This document shows, one piece after another, positions 49,764-58,173 of a DNA stretch of 64,000 nt (position 1 is its first letter; each line of letters starts with the position of its first letter). The DNA is taken from positions 1-64,000 of IMG/VR virus record IMGVR_UViG_3300042349_000834, one strand, 5' to 3'. Position numbers and translations under genes: made by a program. The notes beneath the pieces were generated by a model. The model was not told the DNA's origin. It did no database searches and saw only the letters and a program-made list of their open reading frames with translations. This stretch comes from a virus.

Positions 49764-50294
49764 TTATACCGAGAAAAAATACCATCTTTTATAGGTATCT
49801 ATGTTTTCCGATGTGTTTATATGAGAAAGATAATCTTTGATATCATCCCAAGAAGAAAAAATAGTTTGATGTGGTATTGTGCCGAATAACCAATCCGGGG
49901 CGTTTATCTTACCTTGCTCCATATGAATTATTATTGGCTTTTTCTGACGATTAGCCCAAAATATTTCTTCATATGTTCCGCATGGATGAATATCAAGATT
50001 CAGATTCACGACCAAAAAGTCACTAATATCTACAAGTCTTAAATCTACCCTGCGAATAACTTTCATCATTTCTGCAAGTTCATCGTATCTCTCTGCTTTT
50101 TTCAGTTTGGTCTTAATAGTATGAGAGTCACTGTCTTCCATACCTGTGTTTGTTGGCTTAGTAATAGGATTAAAGACTATGGAACCCATTTCTTCAAGAA
50201 ATGGAGTAATATTATCTCTCCAAGTAGCTCCGCGATCAGCAACTCTATCCATAGCCCCGGCCAAATAAACTCGTTGATTCTTCAATCTATTCAT
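49764..50294 (-). CDS. Nucleoside 2-deoxyribosyltransferase-like protein
   Basis: A 176-residue protein of the NDT fold. RVYLAGAMDRVADRGATWRD is the first strand and Asp/Asn loop, LVDISDFLVVNLNLDIHPCG the middle, GTYEEIFWANRQKKPIIIHM the conserved Gly-Thr-x-x-Glu catalytic segment. NDT-like enzymes move or hydrolyse 2-deoxyribose from nucleosides or dNMPs. It lies near guaC, so purine deoxynucleotide salvage or degradation is a natural inference. Confidence 0.75.
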   Translation of the reverse strand: MNRLKNQRVYLAGAMDRVADRGATWRDNITPFLEEMGSIVFNPITKPTNTGMEDSDSHTIKTKLKKAERYDELAEMMKVIRRVDLRLVDISDFLVVNLNLDIHPCGTYEEIFWANRQKKPIIIHMEQGKINAPDWLFGTIPHQTIFSSWDDIKDYLSHINTSENIDTYKRWYFFSV

Positions 50295-50300
50295 ATTTAA

Positions 50301-50447
50301 TTAGTAGCGATCAGTAAATAAAAAGGTAAATAAGTTTCTTGACGAATATAATCTATGACAGCTAGATCTGTCATGTATTTTATATTGGGCGTCTATCATG
50401 CCAAAAACTATTGCCAAAACCAAAAAGAATAATATAACTTCAATCAT
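50301..50447 (-). CDS. Small membrane protein, 48 residues
   Basis: ATG at 50447, overlapping the upstream GT stop as ATGA. The N-terminal half is a clear membrane helix (VILFFLVLAIVFGMI), followed by a short basic and aromatic tail. It fills the gap before the deoxyribosyltransferase-like gene. The internal DNA has a 7-bp inverted repeat at 50355-50374. Likely real because of the start/stop coupling and the hydrophobic profile. Confidence 0.5.
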   Translation of the reverse strand: MIEVILFFLVLAIVFGMIDAQYKIHDRSSCHRLYSSRNLFTFLFTDRY

Positions 50448-51163
50448 GTTAGGTATCCAATATAATTGTGTCTCATGCGATTAACTTCATCAATCATCTG
50501 TTGTAGATGTTTTGGGTCAGTAGACCGACCAGATGGGTTATGATAGTACAAACCGACTGGGTGGTTGACCATCTTTATTCTAGCACCTCCCGCAGCACAA
50601 CGCAACCACATATCTCCATCAGAAGCCGTCTTATAGTTTTCATCAAATAGCCCAAATCTATCATGTAAATTCTTCTTCCATAACGGCATACAATGAGGAC
50701 TGTTATTATTTAGTAGATTACGGAAAGAGTGGGGTAGGCATGGGTAGACTTGATCATATGTATTATCTTCATATTTTTCATTTGCTTCTGTAGAAACATA
50801 AGTAATTCCATATGCTATGTCTAGTAAAGGATCTCTGTCAAATGCTTTAAGCAAAATGTCTATACTGTCAGTACTTTTACGATCATCAATATTCCAGTTG
50901 CCTATTATAGATGATGAACATAAACGAATAGCAATGTTCCACGCAGCATATAATCCTGGATCTTTTTCTAGTTGATGATACTTTACATTATTAAACCTTT
51001 TTGCAATTGGTAGGATATAGTCTTTTTCATTTTCTGTAGAACTACAGTCAAGAAAAATAAATTCTGTATTATTAAATACTGATTGTTTTAGCATATCATT
51101 GAGATATCCTTCAATGAATTTTTCACCTTTATAAAACGAACAAAATATTGAACATTTAAACAT
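50444..51163 (-). CDS. GT2-family glycosyltransferase
   Basis: About 239 residues from the ATG at 51163 (MFKCSIFC), just 13 bases after the aminotransferase stop. The longer frame from 51235 overlaps that gene and is unlikely. SIFCSFYKGEKFIEGYLND and FIFLDCSSTENEK form the first strands, IIGNWNIDDRKSTDSI holds the acidic Asp-Asp D-x-D-like site. Y-Y-H-N-P near the end is a common GT2 C-terminal signal. Confidence 0.72.
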   Translation of the reverse strand: MFKCSIFCSFYKGEKFIEGYLNDMLKQSVFNNTEFIFLDCSSTENEKDYILPIAKRFNNVKYHQLEKDPGLYAAWNIAIRLCSSSIIGNWNIDDRKSTDSIDILLKAFDRDPLLDIAYGITYVSTEANEKYEDNTYDQVYPCLPHSFRNLLNNNSPHCMPLWKKNLHDRFGLFDENYKTASDGDMWLRCAAGGARIKMVNHPVGLYYHNPSGRSTDPKHLQQMIDEVNRMRHNYIGYLT

Positions 51164-51176
51164 ATGCAGATTTTTA

Positions 51177-52280
51177 TTAGTTATATTTGAGAAAATGTAT
51201 GATTTTATCGCAAATAAAGCTGATTTGACTTTCACTAAGAGTGGGATATGAAGGAACCATTAGACATTGGTTTTGTAATATTTTTGAGTTTTCATTAGAT
51301 ACGCATTTAATAGGCTTCAGATATTTATGCTGATGTATATCATAAAACATTGGCCTTGTATCTATTCCTGCTTCGTACAAATATAATTCGAGTGATTTTT
51401 TCTTTTCTAAATCAAAATCTAGAAATCTCATACCAAGCATCCAATTAGAATGAGAGGTATCGGGATCTATATGCTGAAAAGATATATTAGGCAATTTTAA
51501 AATAGATCTATATTGATTAAAAATATTCTTTTTTTGATTTATAATCCAGTCTAAATCATTTAGCTGACCATATAAAATAGCAGCTTGTATATTTGTCATT
51601 CTGTAATTATAGCCAAGATAATCATGAATGAATTTTTTATGGGATTGCCCTTGATTTTTTACTGTATTGATATAAGAGAACAGCTCATCATCAGAAGTTA
51701 TAAAAGCACCACCTTCTCCGCATGTTATTGTTTTATTACCAAAAAAAGATATTGATGAAGCAAAACATTCTGATCCAGATGGTTTATCTCCATAGGATCC
51801 CAAGAAGCCTTCACAATTGTCTTCTACAAAAATAGTATTTGGAAATTTTTGTTTTAGTTTTGGAACATTGATAATATTTCCGATATTATGTACTATCAAT
51901 ACTGCGGTTTCTTCATCTAAAAGTTCTTCCAGATAAGAGTCTTCAAAATTCCAAGTATATAAATTGGCGTCTACTGGTATTAGTTCATACTTTTGAGTAT
52001 ATAAAAAAGCATTCCACGCAGCTACATATACATTATTTGGAACAATAATTTTTTTGATAGATGGATATTTATATTGTAGTGCCAAAGCTAATAGATGAGT
52101 AGCTGTCGTCCCATTATTCGTTAGTACGATTTTATGATTGTTGTATTTAGCTTTTGATTTTAATAAATTTTTTGTTAAATCCAGATACTCTCCTTGAGAT
52201 GATATCCAGCCACTATCCAGTGCTTTATGGGCATGTTTTAGATTATTTTTAGTTAGATACGGTTGGTATATAGGTATCAT
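51177..52280 (-). CDS. DegT/DnrJ/EryC1/StrS-family sugar aminotransferase
   Basis: A 367-residue PLP-dependent fold type I protein. IPIYQPYLTKNNLKHAHKAL then SGWISSQGEYL open the family, TNNGTTATHLLALAL binds cofactor phosphate, VDANLYTWNF and FVEDNCEGFLGSYG lead to SFFGNKTITCGEGGAF with the Schiff-base Lys. It makes amino sugars on nucleotide carriers (perosamine or bacillosamine type). Works with the nearby GTs. Confidence 0.85.
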   Translation of the reverse strand: MIPIYQPYLTKNNLKHAHKALDSGWISSQGEYLDLTKNLLKSKAKYNNHKIVLTNNGTTATHLLALALQYKYPSIKKIIVPNNVYVAAWNAFLYTQKYELIPVDANLYTWNFEDSYLEELLDEETAVLIVHNIGNIINVPKLKQKFPNTIFVEDNCEGFLGSYGDKPSGSECFASSISFFGNKTITCGEGGAFITSDDELFSYINTVKNQGQSHKKFIHDYLGYNYRMTNIQAAILYGQLNDLDWIINQKKNIFNQYRSILKLPNISFQHIDPDTSHSNWMLGMRFLDFDLEKKKSLELYLYEAGIDTRPMFYDIHQHKYLKPIKCVSNENSKILQNQCLMVPSYPTLSESQISFICDKIIHFLKYN

Positions 52281-52285
52281 AGAAT

Positions 52286-52594
52286 CTAGTATGTCTTATG
52301 ACTTCTCTGTAAAAATTTACCATTATCTAACTCTTCTCCACTTATCTTAGCATTAATAATTTCAATAATTTTTTCATCTACTTCATTAATTAGTTGGTTT
52401 CTTTGAACATTTAAATCACAAGCTTTTTTAAGATACTGCCATAGTTCAATGGCTCCATTTTCAGTATCAAAATACTTTTGTTTATATTCTTCAAATGTCA
52501 TTCGTCTAATTTCATACAGCAATTCTTGATTATTCCACATTTTAAGATCTACTGTTGTTAGTTTATCTACTAGTGAGCCTAATGTATCGGCCAT
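52286..52594 (-). CDS. Hypothetical helical protein
   Basis: A 102-residue helical protein. TLGSLVDKLTTVDLKMWNNQ near the start resembles small proteins encoded next to phage glycan genes, and DLNVQRNQLINEVDEKI is a coiled-coil-like end. It may bind or regulate a neighbouring transferase, but its role is unknown. Confidence 0.58.
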   Translation of the reverse strand: MADTLGSLVDKLTTVDLKMWNNQELLYEIRRMTFEEYKQKYFDTENGAIELWQYLKKACDLNVQRNQLINEVDEKIIEIINAKISGEELDNGKFLQRSHKTY

Positions 52595-52596
52595 AT

Positions 52597-53148
52597 TTAT
52601 TCTTTCTTTGTTAAAACTACTTGGTAATTTAGTGGTTTTCTGTCATCATTATCATTGTCTAAAATTTTATCTATTTTTACATTAAACAAATCATTAAACA
52701 GTTCACGATATCCGTATTCAGATATTCTCCAATAGTCAGGAAAGGGATTATGAAGATAGAAGTGGAATGGGGAGGACAAAAAAATCTGTCCATTGTTATT
52801 CAAAATATTGTTTAGTACTTCTGGTAATAGCCATATTTTTCCGATATGCTCTATAACTTCACAAGCAATAATAATATCAAATTTTCCAACTATTTCTGGA
52901 GTAAGGTCTAATACATCGTGTATATAATCTGCTTTACTGTCTAAAAATTTATCACATGTTTTATATTCTATGTTTAATTTTGGAAGTAATTGATTTTGCA
53001 AATTGATATAATAGTTTTTAACCGGAGTATATCTTATATCCATTGGACCAATTTCAAGAATTCTCATACCATCTTTGCATGAAGGTAGGATAGAATTTTG
53101 ATAGAAGTTAAATACAGAAGATCTTAATTTTAATACTTCTGGTCTCAT
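52597..53148 (-). CDS. SAM-dependent methyltransferase (Methyltransf_11/23 type)
   Basis: A 183-residue protein. MRILEIGPMDIRYTPVKNYY is motif I, KFDIIIACEVIEHIGKIWLL (Asp-Ile-Ile-Ile, then E-V-I-E-H) motif II and post-I. NNGQIFLSSPFHFYLHNPFP follows. Small class I methyltransferase, probably O-methylating a sugar. It overlaps the HAD gene by 4 bases. Confidence 0.78.
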   Translation of the reverse strand: MRPEVLKLRSSVFNFYQNSILPSCKDGMRILEIGPMDIRYTPVKNYYINLQNQLLPKLNIEYKTCDKFLDSKADYIHDVLDLTPEIVGKFDIIIACEVIEHIGKIWLLPEVLNNILNNNGQIFLSSPFHFYLHNPFPDYWRISEYGYRELFNDLFNVKIDKILDNDNDDRKPLNYQVVLTKKE

Positions 53149-53462
53149 TTAATTTCTTTCATGATATTATCCCATGTACCATAACTCAAAGCCTTATCGT
53201 CGATCCAATAATCATATATGGGCTTACCGCAAATTAATAAATCATATTTGATATCATGGGACTTTAACCAATGTTCAGTCATCTTATATTCAGCCCAACC
53301 TCTAGCAGTATATATTGTTATGTGATAATTTTGATAGTATAGATTATTGATACTCTTAATAGCATTTTTTTGTGGAGTAGCAAGATACTTGTTGAAGGTT
53401 TTTTCTTCAGTACAGATAGTACCATCCATGTCTATGATAAGATTTTTATGCGTTTCTCTCAT
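53145..53462 (-). CDS. HAD-superfamily phosphatase (short form)
   Basis: A 105-residue HAD core: NLIIDMDGTIC (catalytic Asp nucleophile D-x-D-G-T), ITIYTARGW (motif II Thr), and YDYWIDDKAL (acidic motif IV). Short HAD proteins like this (BcbF type) occur in capsule gene sets, where they may remove phosphate from a sugar phosphate. The small cap means a large substrate is possible. Confidence 0.75.
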   Translation of the reverse strand: MRETHKNLIIDMDGTICTEEKTFNKYLATPQKNAIKSINNLYYQNYHITIYTARGWAEYKMTEHWLKSHDIKYDLLICGKPIYDYWIDDKALSYGTWDNIMKEIK

Positions 53463-53465
53463 ACA

Positions 53466-54374
53466 TTAATTAAAGAATGTCTCTTTGTAGTATCTTTCCA
53501 TCAATAAGTTATTGGTCCAAGATTTAGGCTGGTAGTTAAAATCATAATTAAAATAATCTTTTTTTATCAGACTTATGATGTCTAGTCCAGACTCCATAGA
53601 TAAAACAGTACCTCCGCCAAACCTTGCATTTACTTCAATAATAAATGGTTGATCGTTGTTGTCAATAATGTATTGAAAGCAAGCTGGGCCCCTTATTTTT
53701 AATTTTTCTCCAATAAGTTTTGAGTAATCATACAGAATGTCTTTATGAGATGTTCTTGAAGTCAATACCTCTCCACCAGCAACTCGTATTCTTTCTCTAG
53801 TAACCGCATCTATAAACTTATTAGTTTTGTCAAAATAACAATCTACTGAATATTCTTTACCGAAAATTTGTTTTTGTAAGATAAATTTGTTGCTATCTAT
53901 GGACATACTTTCATTGACACTATTTATAGTAGTAATATTATTAGAAGAAAATCCAAAAACAGGCTTGCATATCAAAGGAAAACTATCAGGAAAAGGATAT
54001 AGTTCTGGAAAATATTTTGTTATAAAATCAGCAAATAGTTTTTTATTAAAACAAGTATGTGATGTTTCAGAGTTAGAGTTTAGAAATACTACATCAGTAT
54101 TTGATTTGTTTTTTTGTTCTATTTGTGATAGTATACAAACGGCTTCGTCTTGTAGTGGTACTATAAGTTTAACATTATTTTTAATAGCTGTTTCTAGAAT
54201 ATCTTGTTGAACGTTAGGATCTTTCCATGACAAACCTATAATTATTTTACATATTTTTGACAATGGAACATCTTTGCTAGTTTCGTATGAGATAATATTG
54301 AATCCATTATCTATAAATCTCTCAGCTAAGGATACTCTGCGTCCAGCACCAACAAGCATAGCATTAAATGTCAT
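53466..54374 (-). CDS. ATP-grasp family protein
   Basis: A 302-residue ATP-grasp protein. FPLICKPVFGFSSNNITTI is the phosphate and Lys strand, KFILQKQIFGKEYSVDCYFD the middle, and CFQYIIDNNDQPFIIEVNARFGGG carries the metal-binding E-x-N-A-R. The front 80 residues form a Rossmann-like segment (LVGAGRRVSLAERFIDN). This layout matches carbamoyl-phosphate-synthase-like ATP-grasp enzymes of glycan clusters, which ligate an acid to an amine. Confidence 0.78.
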   Translation of the reverse strand: MTFNAMLVGAGRRVSLAERFIDNGFNIISYETSKDVPLSKICKIIIGLSWKDPNVQQDILETAIKNNVKLIVPLQDEAVCILSQIEQKNKSNTDVVFLNSNSETSHTCFNKKLFADFITKYFPELYPFPDSFPLICKPVFGFSSNNITTINSVNESMSIDSNKFILQKQIFGKEYSVDCYFDKTNKFIDAVTRERIRVAGGEVLTSRTSHKDILYDYSKLIGEKLKIRGPACFQYIIDNNDQPFIIEVNARFGGGTVLSMESGLDIISLIKKDYFNYDFNYQPKSWTNNLLMERYYKETFFN

Positions 54375-55027
54375 TATATTGTATTCCAGAATTTGTGAGG
54401 TTTAGACATTAGATTTATGTGACTAGGATATTTTTTAATATATCTATGATGGAATATGGGAGTGTCTTTAGTATCCAATAAGTCTACCAAACAGATGAAA
54501 GAAGAGTCTATGCAATGAATCTCTTTTGCATTAAGAATAGTATAGATCCAGTCAAAAAACTTACCGTGAGTTGGTGCGATTAAAGGAAGATCATGATGGA
54601 TAATATATGGGGACTTGGCTATACTATGATCATGAACGAATATATATTCATTCTCTTTGATGTTCAAAGAATCAAACAATTTTTTTTCGTTAGCTAAATT
54701 TCTGTTGATATAAAATTTTTGATACTCATATTCAATAGGAACACTTGCCATTTTATAAAATTGAGCAATAAAATTTTCTCTTGCATGAAGCTGGAATCCA
54801 ATGTATAAAACGTCTTTTAGTCGATTCTTTTGTATAAAATTTTGAACATACTCGTCATCACCAACTATTAATTCTAAATTAGTTATATCGTTATACATAT
54901 ATTGAACATTGTCTTTATTGTGTGGTTTAACAAATAAAGAAACCTTATCGTTCTGTTCGCAGTAATGTCGAACTATTCCATGACAAGATATATGGTCCCC
55001 AAGCCCAAGATGATGATATATATACAT
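54374..55027 (-). CDS. GT9-like glycosyltransferase candidate
   Basis: A 217-residue protein. IYHHLGLGDHISCHGIVRHYC at the start is the GT9/ADP-heptose-transferase glycine loop. YIFVHDHSIAKSPYIIHHD, then HCIDSSFICLVDLLD near the end resemble the second-domain donor site. It is shorter than most heptosyltransferases (about 330), so one half may be reduced. Overlaps neighbours by one base. Confidence 0.58.
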   Translation of the reverse strand: MYIYHHLGLGDHISCHGIVRHYCEQNDKVSLFVKPHNKDNVQYMYNDITNLELIVGDDEYVQNFIQKNRLKDVLYIGFQLHARENFIAQFYKMASVPIEYEYQKFYINRNLANEKKLFDSLNIKENEYIFVHDHSIAKSPYIIHHDLPLIAPTHGKFFDWIYTILNAKEIHCIDSSFICLVDLLDTKDTPIFHHRYIKKYPSHINLMSKPHKFWNTI

Positions 55028-55665
55028 TATATTAAGTCTTTTTGATTTTTAGAATTTAAATATAGTTTTTCCATAGTATCATAGCTTGTGACATAATGAA
55101 ATGTCATATATTCACTTATTCTGTCATAAGTTAGTCCATAAAACTCAGGTAATTGACCCTTAAAGAGATTATTATGTTTAAGAGGTATCTTTTTATTTCT
55201 AAAATTAATTCCAATAGAAACATCACCATATTGGGTATTGTTATAGGATATATTAATCATGTTTTGTAGAATACTGTTATGCATCAAATACCCTGCGCCC
55301 CCTGACGGATAGTACAAAGTAGTATCTTGGGGCCAAGTATTTATGATTTCTCCATGAATGTGGTTGTGTTCAGCATTGATGACGTAATTGTCTAAATTTG
55401 TAGTATTCACAAAAGTATCATTATCACAAAAAAAATACCATTCATAGTTATTGAATTGATTTAATAATAGATTAAATACATTGATTTGTTTAAGTTGCCC
55501 AGACGAATAATCAGACCGTTCACAAACTTTATAGCAATTATTTGACGAGTCGTCGTGATCTGAATAAAAAATAACTGAATTATTTTTGCCCCATGTATTG
55601 GTAATGTTCTTGATTCTATTATTTTGGTGTTGAGTATGTATGATACAGTATAGTATATTTTTCAT
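55027..55665 (-). CDS. GT31 (Fringe-like) glycosyltransferase
   Basis: A 212-residue protein with the Fringe block order: YEWYFFCDNDTFVNTTNLDN (the D-x-D), YYPSGGAGYLMHNSIL (conserved Gly-Gly-Ala-Gly) and YGDVSIGINFRN (G-D-V-S/T). The HTQHQNNRIKNITNTWGKNN start is the family front. Fringe-like enzymes extend O-linked or polysaccharide sugars. Such genes are rare in phages and more usual in giant viruses and eukaryotes. Confidence 0.78.
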   Translation of the reverse strand: MKNILYCIIHTQHQNNRIKNITNTWGKNNSVIFYSDHDDSSNNCYKVCERSDYSSGQLKQINVFNLLLNQFNNYEWYFFCDNDTFVNTTNLDNYVINAEHNHIHGEIINTWPQDTTLYYPSGGAGYLMHNSILQNMINISYNNTQYGDVSIGINFRNKKIPLKHNNLFKGQLPEFYGLTYDRISEYMTFHYVTSYDTMEKLYLNSKNQKDLI

Positions 55666-56423
55666 GACATTCCGATAGTTTTGTTATACAAAGTTTTGTC
55701 TTCTATAAAGGTTATTTGTTTCTCTGAATCAATCAATGGAGGTATTCTAAAATGATGCATTCTAAGCACTGAGTAGTCATGAGCATGTTCTGATTCGTCT
55801 ACGACATACCCCAGATCATGAACAACCCCTCCGTGCTGTATTAGAGGAGTTTTTGCATAATCTGACTTGCATATACTCTTGCCTCGGTTTTTAAATTTTG
55901 TTTGATTTCTGGATTCATAGTCCCATCTTGAACATGAAGCTGGTTGATTTGTGATCCAGTTTGAAAGCGTATACTTATTGTCAACATCAAAAGAGTGGCA
56001 ATAGATTCTGTCGATTTTTTTTGTTTCCATCATATTTTCTACAATATCTGAGATATTAGAATCCATATCAGATACCACATACTCGTCTACGTCTATTAAA
56101 TAACATATACATTGTCCATATTTTATATTTGCTATGTCTAAGCCCCTAGATAGAGAGCGAACTATTCTGTAGTTACAGCTAACACTGTGACCATATAGCT
56201 CAGAATCTGTCGTGTCGAACATTTGTCCTTTACCGTCTGTAGCAAGTAGCTCTAAATCGATGCCGTATTTATTACATATCTCTATTATTCTTTTTTTGGA
56301 AGAGTCAACAGAAAAATCATCAAAAAATATTAAACAATTAATACCTTGACTAGCATGATATGCTATCCAATTTTCTAGTCTAATTGACAAATTTCTTGCT
56401 TGGGTTATAATAACGTGTTTCAT
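55662..56423 (-). CDS. GT92-like (Glyco_tranf_2_4) glycosyltransferase
   Basis: A 253-residue protein. RLENWIAYHASQGINCLIFF then DDFSVDSS, and ICYLIDVDEYVVSDMDSN (Asp-Val-Asp-Glu) are the hallmark blocks of GT92-like transferases. KSICKSDYAKTPLIQHGGVVHD matches the C-terminal His step. The role is addition of a galactose-type sugar in eukaryotic relatives. Here unknown. Confidence 0.72.
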   Translation of the reverse strand: MKHVIITQARNLSIRLENWIAYHASQGINCLIFFDDFSVDSSKKRIIEICNKYGIDLELLATDGKGQMFDTTDSELYGHSVSCNYRIVRSLSRGLDIANIKYGQCICYLIDVDEYVVSDMDSNISDIVENMMETKKIDRIYCHSFDVDNKYTLSNWITNQPASCSRWDYESRNQTKFKNRGKSICKSDYAKTPLIQHGGVVHDLGYVVDESEHAHDYSVLRMHHFRIPPLIDSEKQITFIEDKTLYNKTIGMS

Positions 56424-57520
56424 CTTATGATCTCTTTTATTCTAGATAATGCTGAACCTATAACTTGATGCATATCATAGTATCTATACTCTGCTAGTCT
56501 TCCTCCAAAGAACACTCTGTTATTTGTTTGGTTTAGTTTTATGTATTTACTATATTTTTCGTTATTCTCTTTGTTATTAACTGGGTATATCGGCTCTTCT
56601 GACCCTGTCCATTTTATAGGATACTCTTTGCTAATAATAGTATTACTTTCGTTATTATTTGCAGTAAGATTAAAGTGTTTGTGTTCAATAATTCTAGTAT
56701 ATGGTATATTTTGATCAGTATAGTTAATAACACTATGACCTTGATAATTATTTGTTTCTAATATTTTATGTTCAAAATAAAGAGGTCGATAGTCTAGCAT
56801 ACCGAATTCTAAATTATAGAACTTATCTACTGATCCTGTATATATTATGTATTTTGAGATATTGTCGTAATAGTTTCTTCTGTCAAAGTAATCGACATTT
56901 AGTTCTACAGTAGATCCATCTAATAATTTTTCAAATAATTCTGTATAACCATTTTTAGGAATGCCTTGATATGTATCATGAAAATAGTTGTTATCGTATG
57001 TAAATCTTAAAGGTAGTCTAGTTATAATATCTGATGGCAGATTCTTAGGTTCTGTCATCCACTGCTTAATAGTGTACCCTTTTATTAATTTTTCGTATAT
57101 ATCGAAACCAACCATAGACAACGCTTGTTCTTCTAGATTTGAAGGATTTCCGATAAATTTTTGACTATCTATGATTGATCTAGCTTGTTCTGGAGTTGTG
57201 GCACCCCAAAACTTGTTAAAAGTCCACATATTGAAGGGCAAAGAGTAGATTTCATTATTGTAATTAGCTACCACATGATGTTTGTAGTTGTTGAATTCAA
57301 TAAATCTATTTACATAATCCCATATTTTTTTATTAGAGGTATGAAAGATATGTGCGCCATATTTATGGACATCTATATTATTTTGTTTATAGGTATAGCA
57401 GTTCCCTCCTATGTGATCTCGTTTGTCTATCACCAGACAAGAGTATCCTGCGTCACTTAGTTCTCTAGCACATACTGAACCATATATGCCAGCTCCAATA
57501 ATTAAAAAATCAAATTTCAT
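56420..57520 (-). CDS. glf: UDP-galactopyranose mutase
   Basis: A 366-residue flavoprotein. DFLIIGAGIYGSVCARELSD is the FAD-binding Gly-x-Gly-x-x-Gly start, and DKRDHIGGNCYTYKQNNID then HKYGAHIFHTSNKKIWDYV, YTIKQWMTEPKNLP follow as in Glf. RVFFGGRLAEYRYYDMHQVI closes the family. It converts UDP-galactopyranose to UDP-galactofuranose, a sugar that bacteria use in surface glycans. So the phage glycan may contain Galf. Confidence 0.92.
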   Translation of the reverse strand: MKFDFLIIGAGIYGSVCARELSDAGYSCLVIDKRDHIGGNCYTYKQNNIDVHKYGAHIFHTSNKKIWDYVNRFIEFNNYKHHVVANYNNEIYSLPFNMWTFNKFWGATTPEQARSIIDSQKFIGNPSNLEEQALSMVGFDIYEKLIKGYTIKQWMTEPKNLPSDIITRLPLRFTYDNNYFHDTYQGIPKNGYTELFEKLLDGSTVELNVDYFDRRNYYDNISKYIIYTGSVDKFYNLEFGMLDYRPLYFEHKILETNNYQGHSVINYTDQNIPYTRIIEHKHFNLTANNNESNTIISKEYPIKWTGSEEPIYPVNNKENNEKYSKYIKLNQTNNRVFFGGRLAEYRYYDMHQVIGSALSRIKEIIR

Positions 57521-58173
57521 AAGGGTATAAATTTATAGAATTCTGGATGTCTTATATCATTCTCGTCGTAAACGTCTCCGACAAATTCAGTACCTTGTCT
57601 CATAGTAGGAAAAGGTTTTTTGTCAAAAAACTCATCATGAACAACTTTATCGTTTTGTATGAGTGGATATAGAGTGTTGCCTAAAAATTCATAATCAGTT
57701 CCATATTTATCTTTGCTGACATAATTTTTAAGAAGTTCTTCTATGTTATATGTATCGTTTTTTTTGTATCCCCACATTCCTCCCAAAATGGGATATCCGT
57801 GATGAGGATGATCCCTCATTATGTGAATGGTTTTATTTTGCTTTAGCCAATAGTCAACAGCATATTTTTCTCTCATACTAAGACGACTATCAGTATCTCT
57901 GAATACACAAACATCAAATTCGGGATCAAAACAAGTTTGAAATCTCCAGAACAGATTGGACCACGAATCTGATCCATTCATTGTTTTTACAATCACATGA
58001 TCAAATTGTTCTAGTTCTATTTTTGTTTGTTCTGGAACAGATGAGTCGCTTATGAAGAATACACATTTCCATTCTGGATATATTATTGAAGCTAGTTTTG
58101 CATTTTTAATAGCTCCAACATTATATTTTGGATTATTTCCCCATAAGCTAAAAGCAATACATTTATTAGTCAT
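57517..58173 (-). CDS. Glycosyltransferase-like protein
   Basis: A 218-residue GT-A-type protein. CIAFSLWGNNPKYNVGAIKN is the front, FDVCVFRDTDSRLSMREKYA has Asp-Thr-Asp as the metal motif, and THIMRDHPHHGYPILGGMWG the acceptor-side segment. This combination is common in marine and viral sugar genes. It is coupled by 4 bases to glf and may transfer the Galf or another sugar. Confidence 0.62.
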   Translation of the reverse strand: MTNKCIAFSLWGNNPKYNVGAIKNAKLASIIYPEWKCVFFISDSSVPEQTKIELEQFDHVIVKTMNGSDSWSNLFWRFQTCFDPEFDVCVFRDTDSRLSMREKYAVDYWLKQNKTIHIMRDHPHHGYPILGGMWGYKKNDTYNIEELLKNYVSKDKYGTDYEFLGNTLYPLIQNDKVVHDEFFDKKPFPTMRQGTEFVGDVYDENDIRHPEFYKFIPL

